This document shows, piece by piece, positions 1 to 7,663 of a stretch of 60,127 bases of DNA (position 1 is the first letter of the stretch; each line of letters starts with the position of its first letter). The notes under the pieces are model-generated. The model was not told the origin of the DNA, did no database searches, and saw only the letters and a program-made list of their open reading frames with translations. The stretch is from NCBI GenBank assembly GCA_004560375.1, contig SFVC01000011.1, positions 1 to 60,127 of the forward strand, in the 5' to 3' direction. This DNA is from a bacterium. Lineage in GTDB: Bacteria > Bacillota > Clostridia > Oscillospirales > Oscillospiraceae. A program made the translations under genes and the position numbers.

Positions 1-98
1 TCGTCCACGTCCGCGGCGATGGGCTTTACCTCGTTCTCCGCGAACTCCTGGAACAGCTTCTGGAGCATCGCCTGCTCTTTCGACAGTTTGAAATCCAT
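1..98 (-). CDS. Acyl-CoA dehydrogenase, N-terminal fragment (cut by window edge)
   Basis: Only the first 32 codons lie in the window; the gene continues leftwards out of it. The N-terminus (MDFKLSKEQ, then LFQEFAENEVKPIA) is the typical start of short-chain acyl-CoA dehydrogenases of the butyryl-CoA dehydrogenase type, which oxidise acyl-CoA to enoyl-CoA with FAD. A strong ribosome site (AAAGGAGG) lies about 8 bases before the ATG. It follows the MaoC hydratase gene by 24 bases on the same strand, so the two are probably co-transcribed and perform consecutive steps on an acyl-CoA. Substrate range cannot be judged from the fragment. Confidence 0.85.
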   Translation of the reverse strand, partial: MDFKLSKEQAMLQKLFQEFAENEVKPIAADVD

Positions 99-122
99 GG
101 ATGTTTTCCTCCTTTGCCGTGC

Positions 123-536
123 TTACGCCTTGGGGGGCATGACGGTGGCCATGCCGGTGATGACCTGCTCACCCTTCTGATTGGTGACGATGGTTTCCAG
201 CTTCAGGCGGTTCTTCTCCGGAATGCGCTCCACCACGGTGGCGGTGGCGGTGACGGTGTCGCCGATGTACACGGGCTTGACGAAGCGCAGCTCCTGGCCC
301 ATGTAAATGGTGCCGGGGCCGGGCAGCTGCATCCCCAACACGGCGGAGATGAAGCCGGCGGAGAGCATACCGTGGGCGATGCGGCCGTGGAACATTCCCT
401 TTTCGGCCTCGACGGCGTTGATGTGGGCGGGGTTGAAGTCGCCGCTGTAGCCGGCAAAGAGAGTGATGTCCGCTTCGGTAACGGTCTTGGTGAAGGAGGC
501 GCTGTCGCCGATCTGGATGGTGTCGATGGTTTTCAT
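123..536 (-). CDS. MaoC-like (R)-specific enoyl-CoA hydratase
   Basis: This 137-residue protein is a single hot-dog-fold MaoC domain of PhaJ length. Such enzymes add water to trans-2-enoyl-CoA to give (R)-3-hydroxyacyl-CoA. The hydratase signature GDFNPAHIN is intact, with the expected catalytic Asp33 and His38, followed by the conserved IAHGML stretch. It is the first gene of a leftward operon with an acyl-CoA dehydrogenase and is divergent from the KAS III-like/Liv operon. Its promoter carries one of two identical operator-like dyads, so it is probably co-regulated with the rightward operon. (R)-specificity and the true substrate are inference from the family. Confidence 0.9.
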   Translation of the reverse strand: MKTIDTIQIGDSASFTKTVTEADITLFAGYSGDFNPAHINAVEAEKGMFHGRIAHGMLSAGFISAVLGMQLPGPGTIYMGQELRFVKPVYIGDTVTATATVVERIPEKNRLKLETIVTNQKGEQVITGMATVMPPKA

Positions 537-595
537 GAGAGAAATCCCCTTTCCTTTAATTTATAGAATTTAACAGATTTTTGAAAAAACGTAGA

Positions 596-611
596 ATGAA
601 CCGTTATTCAT
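596..611. promoter_or_regulatory. Operator-like dyad, copy 1
   Basis: The 16-mer ATGAACCGTTATTCAT has inverted ends (ATGAA-N6-TTCAT). It lies 4 bases beyond the -10 box of the leftward promoter, where a bound protein would block initiation. An identical copy lies at 738-753. The form resembles TetR/FadR-type operators; a TetR-family gene is encoded at 9893-10627. Confidence 0.7.
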
Positions 612-615
612 GTTC

Positions 616-644
616 ATAATACCTGCTGCCAATCAAATTGTCAA
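616..644 (-). promoter_or_regulatory. Sigma-A-type promoter for maoC/acyl-CoA dehydrogenase
   Basis: Read on the minus strand, TTGACA (644-639), a 17-base spacer and TATTAT (621-616) form a near-consensus promoter pointing into the MaoC gene. Confidence 0.75.
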
Positions 645-697
645 CTAAAATTCTAAAAAAAATTTTTTGCTTTTCTGACGAAAATACTAAAATAGGC

Positions 698-726
698 TTG
701 ACAAAACATTATCAATACGCTATATT
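698..726 (+). promoter_or_regulatory. Sigma-A-type promoter for the KAS III-like/Liv operon
   Basis: TTGACA (698-703), a 17-base spacer and TATATT (721-726) form a near-consensus promoter. The operator-like dyad at 738-753 lies over the expected early transcribed region. The leader to the ATG at 826 is about 90 bases. Confidence 0.75.
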
Positions 727-737
727 GAGGGTGAGCG

Positions 738-753
738 ATGAACCGTTATTCAT
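738..753. promoter_or_regulatory. Operator-like dyad, copy 2
   Basis: This is an exact second copy of the 16-mer at 596-611, placed 11 bases after the -10 box of the rightward promoter. Two identical dyads on two divergent promoters suggest a single repressor for both arms. Confidence 0.7.
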
Positions 754-825
754 AAAACCATCGCGTGAGCAGCCCTTTGCGCCTATGGGCTGGGTGCAGG
801 GCGAATTAAGGAGGGAGTCTAAAAA

Positions 826-1845
826 ATGGATCAAAATGTGGGCATTGTCGGGCTGGGAGTGTACCTTCCCAAAACAAAAATGACGGCGAAGGAGATCTCC
901 GACGCCACCGGAGGCGTTTGGAGCGAGGACGCAGTGATCAACAAGCTGGGCATCGTGGAGAAGTACGTGCCCTCCGGCGAACCCTGCGACGGCACTCAGG
1001 AAATGGGCGTGCTGGCGGCGCTGGACTGTTTGAAGAACACCGGGGTGGATCCGCTGGAGATCGACGCCATCCTGTGTATCACTGAGGAGTGGAAGGAATA
1101 TCCTCTGACCACCTCCGCCTGCTATGTGCAGGATCGCATCGGGGCCAAGAACGCCTGGGGCATCGACGTGCAGAACCGCTGCTGCACCTGTGTGTCCGCC
1201 ATGAAGATGGCGAAGGATATGCTCCTTGCCGACGAGGAGATGAACACGGTGCTGATCTGCGGCGGCTACCGCAACTGCGACCTCATCGACTACACCGACA
1301 AGGATCTGTCCTTCATGTATGATCTGGCCTGCGGCGGAGGCGCTATCCTGCTGAAGAAGAATTACGGCAAGAACCTGCTGCTGGGCACCCATCTGATGAG
1401 CGACGGCTCGGTGGTACATACCTGCGGGGCCAAAATCGGCGGCATCGTCAACCCGGCCAACGCGGAGAACGTGGGAGAGCTGAACAAGCTGCGTCTCATG
1501 GACTCGGCGAAGATGAAGGGCCTGCTGAACACCGTGTCCATGCCCAACTGGCTGCACTGCATTGACGAGTCGCTCCGCAAGTCCGGCCTGACCCGTTCGG
1601 ACATTGACTTCCTGGATGTGCTGCACATGAAGCGCTCCGGCCACAAGGGCCTGCTGGCGGATCTGGGCCTCAGCGAGGATCAGAGCATCTATCTGGAGCA
1701 CTATGGCCATGTGGGGCAGATCGACCAGATTCTGGTGCTGAAGCTGGCGCTGGACGCGGGCAAGGTGAAGGATGGTTCCGTAGTATCCATGATCGCCGCC
1801 GGTATCGGCTATACCTGGGCGGCAAATGTGATTCGTTGGGGGTGA
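826..1845 (+). CDS. 3-oxoacyl-ACP synthase III-like (thiolase superfamily) enzyme
   Basis: The 339-residue protein has the length and landmarks of FabH-type condensing enzymes: an N-terminal GIVGLGVYLP, a nucleophile region around Cys119 (DVQNRCCTC), a His in LHMKR (His267), and a C-terminal GSVVSMIAAGIGYTW stretch. Where FabH normally has the catalytic Asn of YGN, this protein reads YGH (His295), which would give a Cys-His-His set. It begins an operon with a Liv-type importer rather than with acp or other fab genes, so a role in acyl-CoA degradation or remodelling is more likely than fatty-acid initiation; that is inference. The ribosome site AAGGAGGG precedes the ATG. Confidence 0.8.
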   Translation: MDQNVGIVGLGVYLPKTKMTAKEISDATGGVWSEDAVINKLGIVEKYVPSGEPCDGTQEMGVLAALDCLKNTGVDPLEIDAILCITEEWKEYPLTTSACYVQDRIGAKNAWGIDVQNRCCTCVSAMKMAKDMLLADEEMNTVLICGGYRNCDLIDYTDKDLSFMYDLACGGGAILLKKNYGKNLLLGTHLMSDGSVVHTCGAKIGGIVNPANAENVGELNKLRLMDSAKMKGLLNTVSMPNWLHCIDESLRKSGLTRSDIDFLDVLHMKRSGHKGLLADLGLSEDQSIYLEHYGHVGQIDQILVLKLALDAGKVKDGSVVSMIAAGIGYTWAANVIRWG

Positions 1846-1852
1846 AAAATAG

Positions 1853-2728
1853 ATGAGCACCTTCCTCCAGGTATTCCTCCGCAGTCTGGAAACTGGCGGA
1901 GTCTATGCCCTGGCCGCTCTGGGTATCATCATCATTTTCCGCACCAGTAACATTACCCATTTTGCCCAGGGCTCCATGGGAATGTTCAACACCTTCGTGG
2001 TGGCCACCCTGGTGGCCAATGCGAAGCTTCCGCTGTGGCTGGCCACGCTGTGCGGCCTGTGCACCGCCATCATCCTGGGCTGCCTGGTGGACTTTGTCAT
2101 CATCCGGCGCACCAAACGGGTGTCCCCGGTGGCAAAGCAGATCATCACCCTGGGCCTGATCATGGTGTTTGTGGGTCTGGCGCCCATGATATTCGGCGTG
2201 GATCCCATGAAGCTGCCCCGGTTCATCGAGTCGGGCGACCTGAATATCTTCGGGGCCCACCTTACTTACAACGGCCTGTTCAACATGGTGCTGGGCGTGG
2301 TGCTGATGCTGGCGCTGTTCTACGTGCTGCAGAAGACCAAGATGGGCATCGCCATCCGCACCACCGCCTCCAATGAGGCTGTGGCCCGGCTGATGGGCGT
2401 GCCCACCCGGAACGTGACCTTGTTTGCCTGGGCCCTGGCCGCGTGCCTGGGCTGTCTGGCCGGCGTCATGATCGCCCCCACCACCTCGGTGACCCCCAAC
2501 GTGATGGACGCGGTGCAGGTCAACGCCCTGATCGCCTGCGTGCTGGGCGGGTTCCAGACCTTCTACGGCCCGGTGCTGGGCGCGTATATCATCGCCGTGG
2601 GCACCAACCTGCTCTCCTTCTACGTGAATTCCACCTGGGGCGCGCAGCTGATGTACCTGCTGGTGCTGGTGTTCATTGTATTCCGCCCCCAGGGACTGGT
2701 GGGCAAGAAGTTCATCAAGAAGGTATAA
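1853..2728 (+). CDS. livH: Branched-chain-amino-acid-type ABC transporter permease LivH
   Basis: This 291-residue integral membrane protein belongs to the LivH/BPD_transp_2 family. It begins with a hydrophobic helix (YALAALGIIIIFR) and carries the ASNEAVARLMGVP loop expected to contact the ATPases. It pairs with LivM, LivG, LivF and the lipoprotein LivK in uninterrupted order, so the importer is complete. Family members take up branched-chain amino acids but also amides, urea and aromatic or short acyl acids. The catabolic neighbours make a carboxylate other than leucine a fair possibility. It starts 7 bases after the preceding stop. Confidence 0.92.
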   Translation: MSTFLQVFLRSLETGGVYALAALGIIIIFRTSNITHFAQGSMGMFNTFVVATLVANAKLPLWLATLCGLCTAIILGCLVDFVIIRRTKRVSPVAKQIITLGLIMVFVGLAPMIFGVDPMKLPRFIESGDLNIFGAHLTYNGLFNMVLGVVLMLALFYVLQKTKMGIAIRTTASNEAVARLMGVPTRNVTLFAWALAACLGCLAGVMIAPTTSVTPNVMDAVQVNALIACVLGGFQTFYGPVLGAYIIAVGTNLLSFYVNSTWGAQLMYLLVLVFIVFRPQGLVGKKFIKKV

Positions 2729-2740
2729 GGAGGGATTGCA

Positions 2741-3808
2741 ATGGACAAGAAAATAGAGCAAGGTCAGGTGCCGGCTTCCGGCGGCAGTCTGGCGGGCAAA
2801 GCGTTCCGCAACCCCTACCTTCGGTATATCCTGTTCGGCGTGGTGATCGCCCTGCTCCCCCTGCTGGCCAAAAGCGGCATCATGCCCAGCTCCTTCCTGG
2901 TCAACCTGGGCGGCGTGCTGATCTACTCCATCGTGGCCCTGGGGCTGAATCTGCTGCTGGGCTACTCGGGGCTGATCTCGCTGGGCACCGCGGGCTTCAT
3001 GGGCCTGGGCGCCTATCTGTCCGGCTACCTCAGCGACGCCGTGGGGCTGCCCTTCCTGCTGACGGTGCTGATCGCCATTATGGCCGCCGCCGTCATCGGC
3101 GTGCTGGTGGGCTTCGTCTCCCTGCGGGTGGCGGGCATCTACCTGGCCATCGCCACGCTGTGTGTCTCCGAGATCCTGCGTAAGACCTTCGAGGAGTTGG
3201 ATCAGTTCACCGGCGGCTTCTCCGGCCTGACGGCCGGCTACCCCACCATCTTCGGCATCCAGCTGAGCCGAGAGGCCACCTTTGTGCTGCTGACGGTGGC
3301 GCTGGTGCTGGTGATGATGCTGACCCACAACCTGGTCAACGGCCAGATGGGCCGTGCCCTGCACGCCATGCGCGGCAGCGAGGTGGCCGCCCAGGCCATG
3401 GGTATCTACCTGCTGAAGTACCGCCTGATCGTGTTCGCCATTGCCTCGGCCTACGCGGGGCTGGGCGGCGCGCTGTATATGCACTTCATCAAGTTCTCCT
3501 ACCCCGCGGTTTGGATCCTCACCCTGTCGCTGAACATTCTGGCGGTGGTGGTGATCGGCGGGCTGCGCTCCATCTACGGCACCGTGATCGGCGCGCTGAT
3601 CGTGTTCGCCGTCCCCGACCTGCTGCTCAAGCGCATTCCCGTCGTCGGCAAAATCGACGGCATCGCCTACATCTTTACCGGAGTGCTCATCATTCTGGTG
3701 GTGATGTTCTACCCCAGCGGCGTGGTGGGCATCCCCAGAGACATCAAGCGGCTGTTCAAGTGGCTGACGGGCCGCAAGGAGAAGAAAGGGGGGGCGGACA
3801 ATGGCTGA
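2741..3808 (+). CDS. livM: Branched-chain-amino-acid-type ABC transporter permease LivM
   Basis: This 355-residue polytopic permease is the LivM partner of LivH. It has a short hydrophilic N-terminus, about eight to ten membrane segments, the LGLNLLLGYSGLISLG family block, and a cytoplasmic loop (HAMRGSEVAAQAMGI) with the EAA-like ATPase contact. An AAGGAGGG site precedes the ATG. Its last codons overlap the start of livG by 8 bases, indicating translational coupling. Confidence 0.92.
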   Translation: MDKKIEQGQVPASGGSLAGKAFRNPYLRYILFGVVIALLPLLAKSGIMPSSFLVNLGGVLIYSIVALGLNLLLGYSGLISLGTAGFMGLGAYLSGYLSDAVGLPFLLTVLIAIMAAAVIGVLVGFVSLRVAGIYLAIATLCVSEILRKTFEELDQFTGGFSGLTAGYPTIFGIQLSREATFVLLTVALVLVMMLTHNLVNGQMGRALHAMRGSEVAAQAMGIYLLKYRLIVFAIASAYAGLGGALYMHFIKFSYPAVWILTLSLNILAVVVIGGLRSIYGTVIGALIVFAVPDLLLKRIPVVGKIDGIAYIFTGVLIILVVMFYPSGVVGIPRDIKRLFKWLTGRKEKKGGADNG

Positions 3809-4616
3809 TTCCAACGTGACGCTGAAGGACGGCGTGGTGCTGGACATACACGATCTGTCCATCCAGTTCGGCGGCCTGAAGGCCGTGGAGGCCCTCTCCT
3901 TTGAGGTGAAGGAGAAGGAGATCTTCGGTCTCATCGGCCCCAACGGCGCGGGCAAAACCACCGCTTTTAACTGCATCACCCAGTTCTATCACCCCGACCG
4001 GGGCCAGGTCATTTTCCGCACCCGGGACGGCCAGGTGCTGGATCTGGTGGGCCTGCCGGTGCACAACATCATCCGTTTGGGGCTGGTACGTACCTTCCAG
4101 AACGTGGAAGTGATCAAGGAACTGTCCCTCATCGACAACGTGCTCATCGGCGCCCACACCGATTTTAAGGCCACCATCTTTGAGCAGGCCCTGCGCCTGC
4201 CCCGGGCCCGGCGGGAGGAGCGGGAGATGCGGGCCAAGGCCGTGCAGGCGCTGGAATTCATGGGCATCGCCCATCTGAAGGACGCGCTGGCCGGCGGCCA
4301 GCCCTATGGCGTGCTGAAAAAGGTGGAGATGGCCCGCACCCTCATGGCCAACCCCAAGCTCATCATCCTGGACGAGCCCGCCGCCGGCTTGAACGACTCC
4401 GAGACGGCGGATCTGGCCGAAACCATCCGCCGGATGCGGGACGAGTACCACTGCACCATCCTGCTGGTGGAGCATGATATGCGCCTGGTGATGAACATCT
4501 GCGACCGGATCTGCGCCATCTCCTTCGGTCAGTTCCTGGCCTGCGGCACCCCCGCGGAGATCCAGAACAATAAGCTTGTACAGGAAGCCTATCTGGGAGA
4601 GGAGGAGCCGGAATGA
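3801..4616 (+). CDS. livG: ABC transporter ATPase LivG
   Basis: The 271-residue ATPase has a Walker A of GPNGAGKTT, the Q-loop region within VRTFQNVEV, a degenerate signature in place of LSGGQ (GGQPYGVLKKVEMAR, as usual for LivG), Walker B LIILDEPAAGLN and a switch His in VEHDM. The C-terminal extension after the H-loop is typical of LivG. It forms the cytoplasmic motor with LivF. Its end overlaps livF by 4 bases (ATGA). Confidence 0.93.
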   Translation: MADSNVTLKDGVVLDIHDLSIQFGGLKAVEALSFEVKEKEIFGLIGPNGAGKTTAFNCITQFYHPDRGQVIFRTRDGQVLDLVGLPVHNIIRLGLVRTFQNVEVIKELSLIDNVLIGAHTDFKATIFEQALRLPRARREEREMRAKAVQALEFMGIAHLKDALAGGQPYGVLKKVEMARTLMANPKLIILDEPAAGLNDSETADLAETIRRMRDEYHCTILLVEHDMRLVMNICDRICAISFGQFLACGTPAEIQNNKLVQEAYLGEEEPE

Positions 4617-5329
4617 AACAGCTTGCCCTTTCCATCCGTGGCCTGAAGGTGCGCTACGGCGCCATCGAGGCCGTCAAGGGGATCGACATTGACGTGTATG
4701 AGGGCTCGGTGGTGGCCCTGCTGGGGGCCAACGGCGCCGGCAAGACCTCTACCCTGCGTACCATTTCCGGCCTGACCCCGGCGGCCGGAGGTAAGATTGA
4801 GTTTTATGGGAAAGATATCACCAACATGGACACCGAGAAGATCGCCCGGCTGGGCATCGCCCAGTCCCCGGAGGGGCGGCAGATCTTCGGCGACCTGACC
4901 GTGGAGGAAAATCTCAAGGTGGGCGCCTTCACGGTGAAGGACAGGAAGATCATCCAGAAGAATTATGAGCGCTGCTACCGTTACTTCCCCCGCCTCCAGG
5001 AGCGCAAGAAGCAGATGGCCTACACCCTGTCCGGCGGCGAGCTGCAGATGCTGGCCATCGCCCGGGCGCTGATGTCCGACCCCAAGATCCTGCTGCTGGA
5101 TGAGCCCTCGCTGGGCCTGGCCCCGCTGGTGGTGCGGGACATCTTCAAGATCATCAAGGAGATCAAGGAGGAGGGCACCACGGTAGTCATCGTGGAGCAG
5201 AACGCCCTGCAAACCCTGAAAATCGCGGACTTCGGCTATGTGCTGGAGGTTGGCGAGATGAATATGTCCGGCGAGGCCGGCGTCCTGATCCGGGATCCCA
5301 AGCTGGTTGAGGCGTATCTGGGCGGCTGA
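4613..5329 (+). CDS. livF: ABC transporter ATPase LivF
   Basis: The 238-residue ATPase has Walker A GANGAGKTS, a Q-loop in IAQSPEGRQIF, signature LSGGELQML, Walker B ILLLDEPSLGL and switch His replaced by Gln in VEQN, which is normal for LivF. It overlaps livG by 4 bases and is followed after 71 bases by the binding-protein gene. With LivG it powers the LivH-LivM channel. Confidence 0.93.
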   Translation: MKQLALSIRGLKVRYGAIEAVKGIDIDVYEGSVVALLGANGAGKTSTLRTISGLTPAAGGKIEFYGKDITNMDTEKIARLGIAQSPEGRQIFGDLTVEENLKVGAFTVKDRKIIQKNYERCYRYFPRLQERKKQMAYTLSGGELQMLAIARALMSDPKILLLDEPSLGLAPLVVRDIFKIIKEIKEEGTTVVIVEQNALQTLKIADFGYVLEVGEMNMSGEAGVLIRDPKLVEAYLGG

Positions 5330-5400
5330 GGCCGCCACCCCAAGTTGTCCCATGTGGAGCGTTCCACCCAAAACATATTATATTTTAGGAGGAAAAGACA

Positions 5401-6689
5401 TGAAGAAACTGATTGCCCTGCTGTTGGCCGCCATGATGCTGTTCTCCCTGGCCGCCTGCGGCGACAAGACCGGCACGGAAGGCACCAATCCCCCCAGCGG
5501 CACCGAGACCAAGGAGCCCAGCGGCAACGGCGAGAAGCAGTACTCCCAGGGCGTGACGGACACGACGATCAAGATCGCCAACTCCGCCGCCACCTCCGGC
5601 GCTTACGCTCCCGTGGGCGTGCCCTTCAACGCCGGCATCCAGGCCTACCTGGACATGGTGAACGAGGCCGGCGGCATCGACGGCCGCAAGATCGAGTTCC
5701 TGCACACCGACGACGAGTTCGACCCCGTCAAGGGTAAGGCCGCCCTCCAGAACTTTGTGGAGGACGAGAAGGTCTTCGCCATCGTGGGCCACTTCGGCAC
5801 CCCCGTGGTGGGCGCCACCATCGAGGATCTGAAGGACTACGGCATCCCCTCCGTCTACTTCGCCACCGGCATCGGCCAGCTGTACGCTGAGGGCGCCAAG
5901 ACCAACGCCGACGGCTACAACATCTTCCCCGTGCAGCCCATCTACACCACCGAGGGTCAGATCATGGTGGCCCGTGGCGTCGGTTACTTCAATGCCACCA
6001 AGATCGGCATTATCTACACCAACGACGACGCCGGCAAGGATATGCTGACCGGCGCCGAGGCCAAGTGCAAGGAGCTGGGCATTGAGTATCAGGCCGAGCA
6101 GGTCACCGCCGGCTCCTCCGACGTGTCCGCCGCCGTCACCGCCATCAAGAACAGCGGCGCCGACTTCATCGTGTGCGCCTCCATCCAGGCCACCATGCCC
6201 ACCATCGTCAAGGAGCTGGCCGCCCAGGGCAACACCGCCCCGGTCATCACCACCTACGTGAACGTGTCCGACGCCATCCCGCCCCTGGTTGCCTCCGACA
6301 TCAAGGGCAAGTTCGACGTGTACGGCAACGGCTGGGTGGACTACTACGATGAGGACAACCTGGCCCTCTACACCGAGTGGGTGGGCAAGATCGACCCCGC
6401 CTACGGCATGAACGCCTATGCCCAGACCGGCTGGATCGCCGCTCACTTCTTCTGCGAGGGCCTGCGCCGCATCGAGGGCCAGGACATCACCTGGGAGAAC
6501 TATATGAAGGCTCTGGAGAGCGCGCCCATCCAGAACCCCTTCGGCGGCCTCATTGACTACACCAACGGCAACCGCGCCGGCACCCAGGTCATGAACCTGT
6601 CCAAGATCACCACCGATGGTGAAGGCGGCTGGGAGCTGGTGGACGAGCTGCGCAGCATGGACGATCTGGTGGCCATGGCCAACGGCTAA
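5401..6689 (+). CDS. livK: ABC transporter substrate-binding lipoprotein, LivK/Leu-Ile-Val-binding family
   Basis: The start is the ATG at 5401, placed 7 bases after AGGAGG; a longer reading frame from 5307 lacks a ribosome site and would bury the signal peptide. Residues 1-20 form a lipoprotein signal with lipobox SLAAC (Cys20), followed by a Gly/Thr/Ser-rich linker. The body is a type I periplasmic-binding fold (Peripla_BP_6; GVPFNAGIQAYLDMVNEAGGI, then a HTDDEFDP segment). It should be anchored outside the membrane and deliver ligand to LivHM. It is the last gene of the transporter set and is followed by a long stem-loop. The ligand is unknown. Confidence 0.92.
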
Positions 6690-6731
6690 GTCCCGCGCGA
6701 TCACTCTGCGTTCCCTCTCTTTCATATGATT

Positions 6732-6771
6732 GCGGCGGGCGGGGGGACCTTGACGGTCTCCCCGCTGCCGC
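6732..6771 (+). other. Strong stem-loop between livK and the hydrolase gene
   Basis: A GC-rich inverted repeat with arms at about 6732-6749 and 6755-6771 and a TTGAC loop follows livK. There is no T-run after it, so it is more likely an mRNA-stabilising or partially terminating hairpin that sets high binding-protein expression relative to downstream genes than a full terminator. Confidence 0.55.
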
Positions 6772-6817
6772 GATTATGTGGCAGGCAGAATCCATCTTAT
6801 TCTTAGGAGGTTTCGAT

Positions 6818-7648
6818 ATGTCGTATTTTCAAGTGAGCCCGGACGTTGAGCTGTATTATGAGATCCACGGCGATCCCAACGGAACGGAGACCATCGCGTT
6901 TCTCAACGGGGTGATGGCATCAGTGAGCAGCTGGGCGCTGCTCTATCCGGTGTTCGAGCGGGCGGGCTTCCGGGTCATCCTCCATGACTTCAAGGGCCAG
7001 CTCAAGTCCTCCAAGCCGGCGGGGCCCTATTCCTTCGCCCAGCACTGCGCCGAGGCCAAGGCCCTGTTTGAGCACCTTGGGGTGAAGAAGCTCCACCTGG
7101 TGGGCACCTCCTACGGCGGCGAGGTGGCCATGAAGTTCGCCGCCCTCTACCCGGAGATGACCCAGACCATCTCGGTGATCGACTCGGTAAGCGAGCTGGA
7201 CGAGGTGTGCAAGGGGTTCGTGGTGGGGTGGAAGGCGCTGTGCGACACCGGGGACGGCGAGACCTTCTTCTGGGGCATGGCCCCCAGCATCTACGGCCCG
7301 GAATTTCTGGCCAACAACCAGGAGATGCTGGCCAAGCGGGCGGCGGCCGTCAAGGCCAACCCCAACGGCTACCTGGAGGGACAGAAAACGCTGTACGACA
7401 CCTTTGCACAGGACGTGTATATGACCGATGAGCTGCCAAAAATCCAGTGCCCCGCCCTGATCCTGTGCGGGGAGCAGGATATCTTAAAGCCGCCCAGATT
7501 CTCCCAAATTATGGCGAACGCCATCCCAAATTCGGAGTTCGTCACCATTCCAAACTGCGGCCATGTGGCCATCTTTGAAAAACCCGGGGAGCTGGAAAGC
7601 GCAATTTTTGGGTTTGTCATGAAACATTGTGCCCCCTATGCGGGGTGA
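6818..7648 (+). CDS. Alpha/beta hydrolase (first of three in the locus)
   Basis: The 276-residue protein starts at the ATG 7 bases after TTAGGAGG; the longer frame from 6776 lacks a site. It is an alpha/beta-hydrolase-fold enzyme. The nucleophile elbow is GTSYGG (Ser98), an acidic residue follows in LILCGEQD, and the catalytic His is in NCGHVAIFE. It resembles the hydrolase at 8995-9810 around the elbow (SYGGEVA), so the two are probably paralogues flanking the CoA-transferase. The substrate could be an ester, thioester, lactone or C-C bond; the sequence does not decide this. Confidence 0.85.
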   Translation: MSYFQVSPDVELYYEIHGDPNGTETIAFLNGVMASVSSWALLYPVFERAGFRVILHDFKGQLKSSKPAGPYSFAQHCAEAKALFEHLGVKKLHLVGTSYGGEVAMKFAALYPEMTQTISVIDSVSELDEVCKGFVVGWKALCDTGDGETFFWGMAPSIYGPEFLANNQEMLAKRAAAVKANPNGYLEGQKTLYDTFAQDVYMTDELPKIQCPALILCGEQDILKPPRFSQIMANAIPNSEFVTIPNCGHVAIFEKPGELESAIFGFVMKHCAPYAG

Positions 7649-7663
7649 GAGGAGTGCTTGATC

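Noticed and set aside
1670..3979. A 769-codon minus-strand frame opposite the Liv permease genes
   Set aside because: Low-complexity His/Gln/Gly translation typical of the antisense of hydrophobic GC-rich genes.
5307..5400. Longer N-terminus of the LivK protein from the ATG at 5307
   Set aside because: It would overlap livF, lacks a ribosome site, and would place the lipoprotein signal internally.
6732..6771. Full transcription terminator after livK
   Set aside because: The stem is strong but lacks a T-run, and downstream genes have no separate clear promoter.
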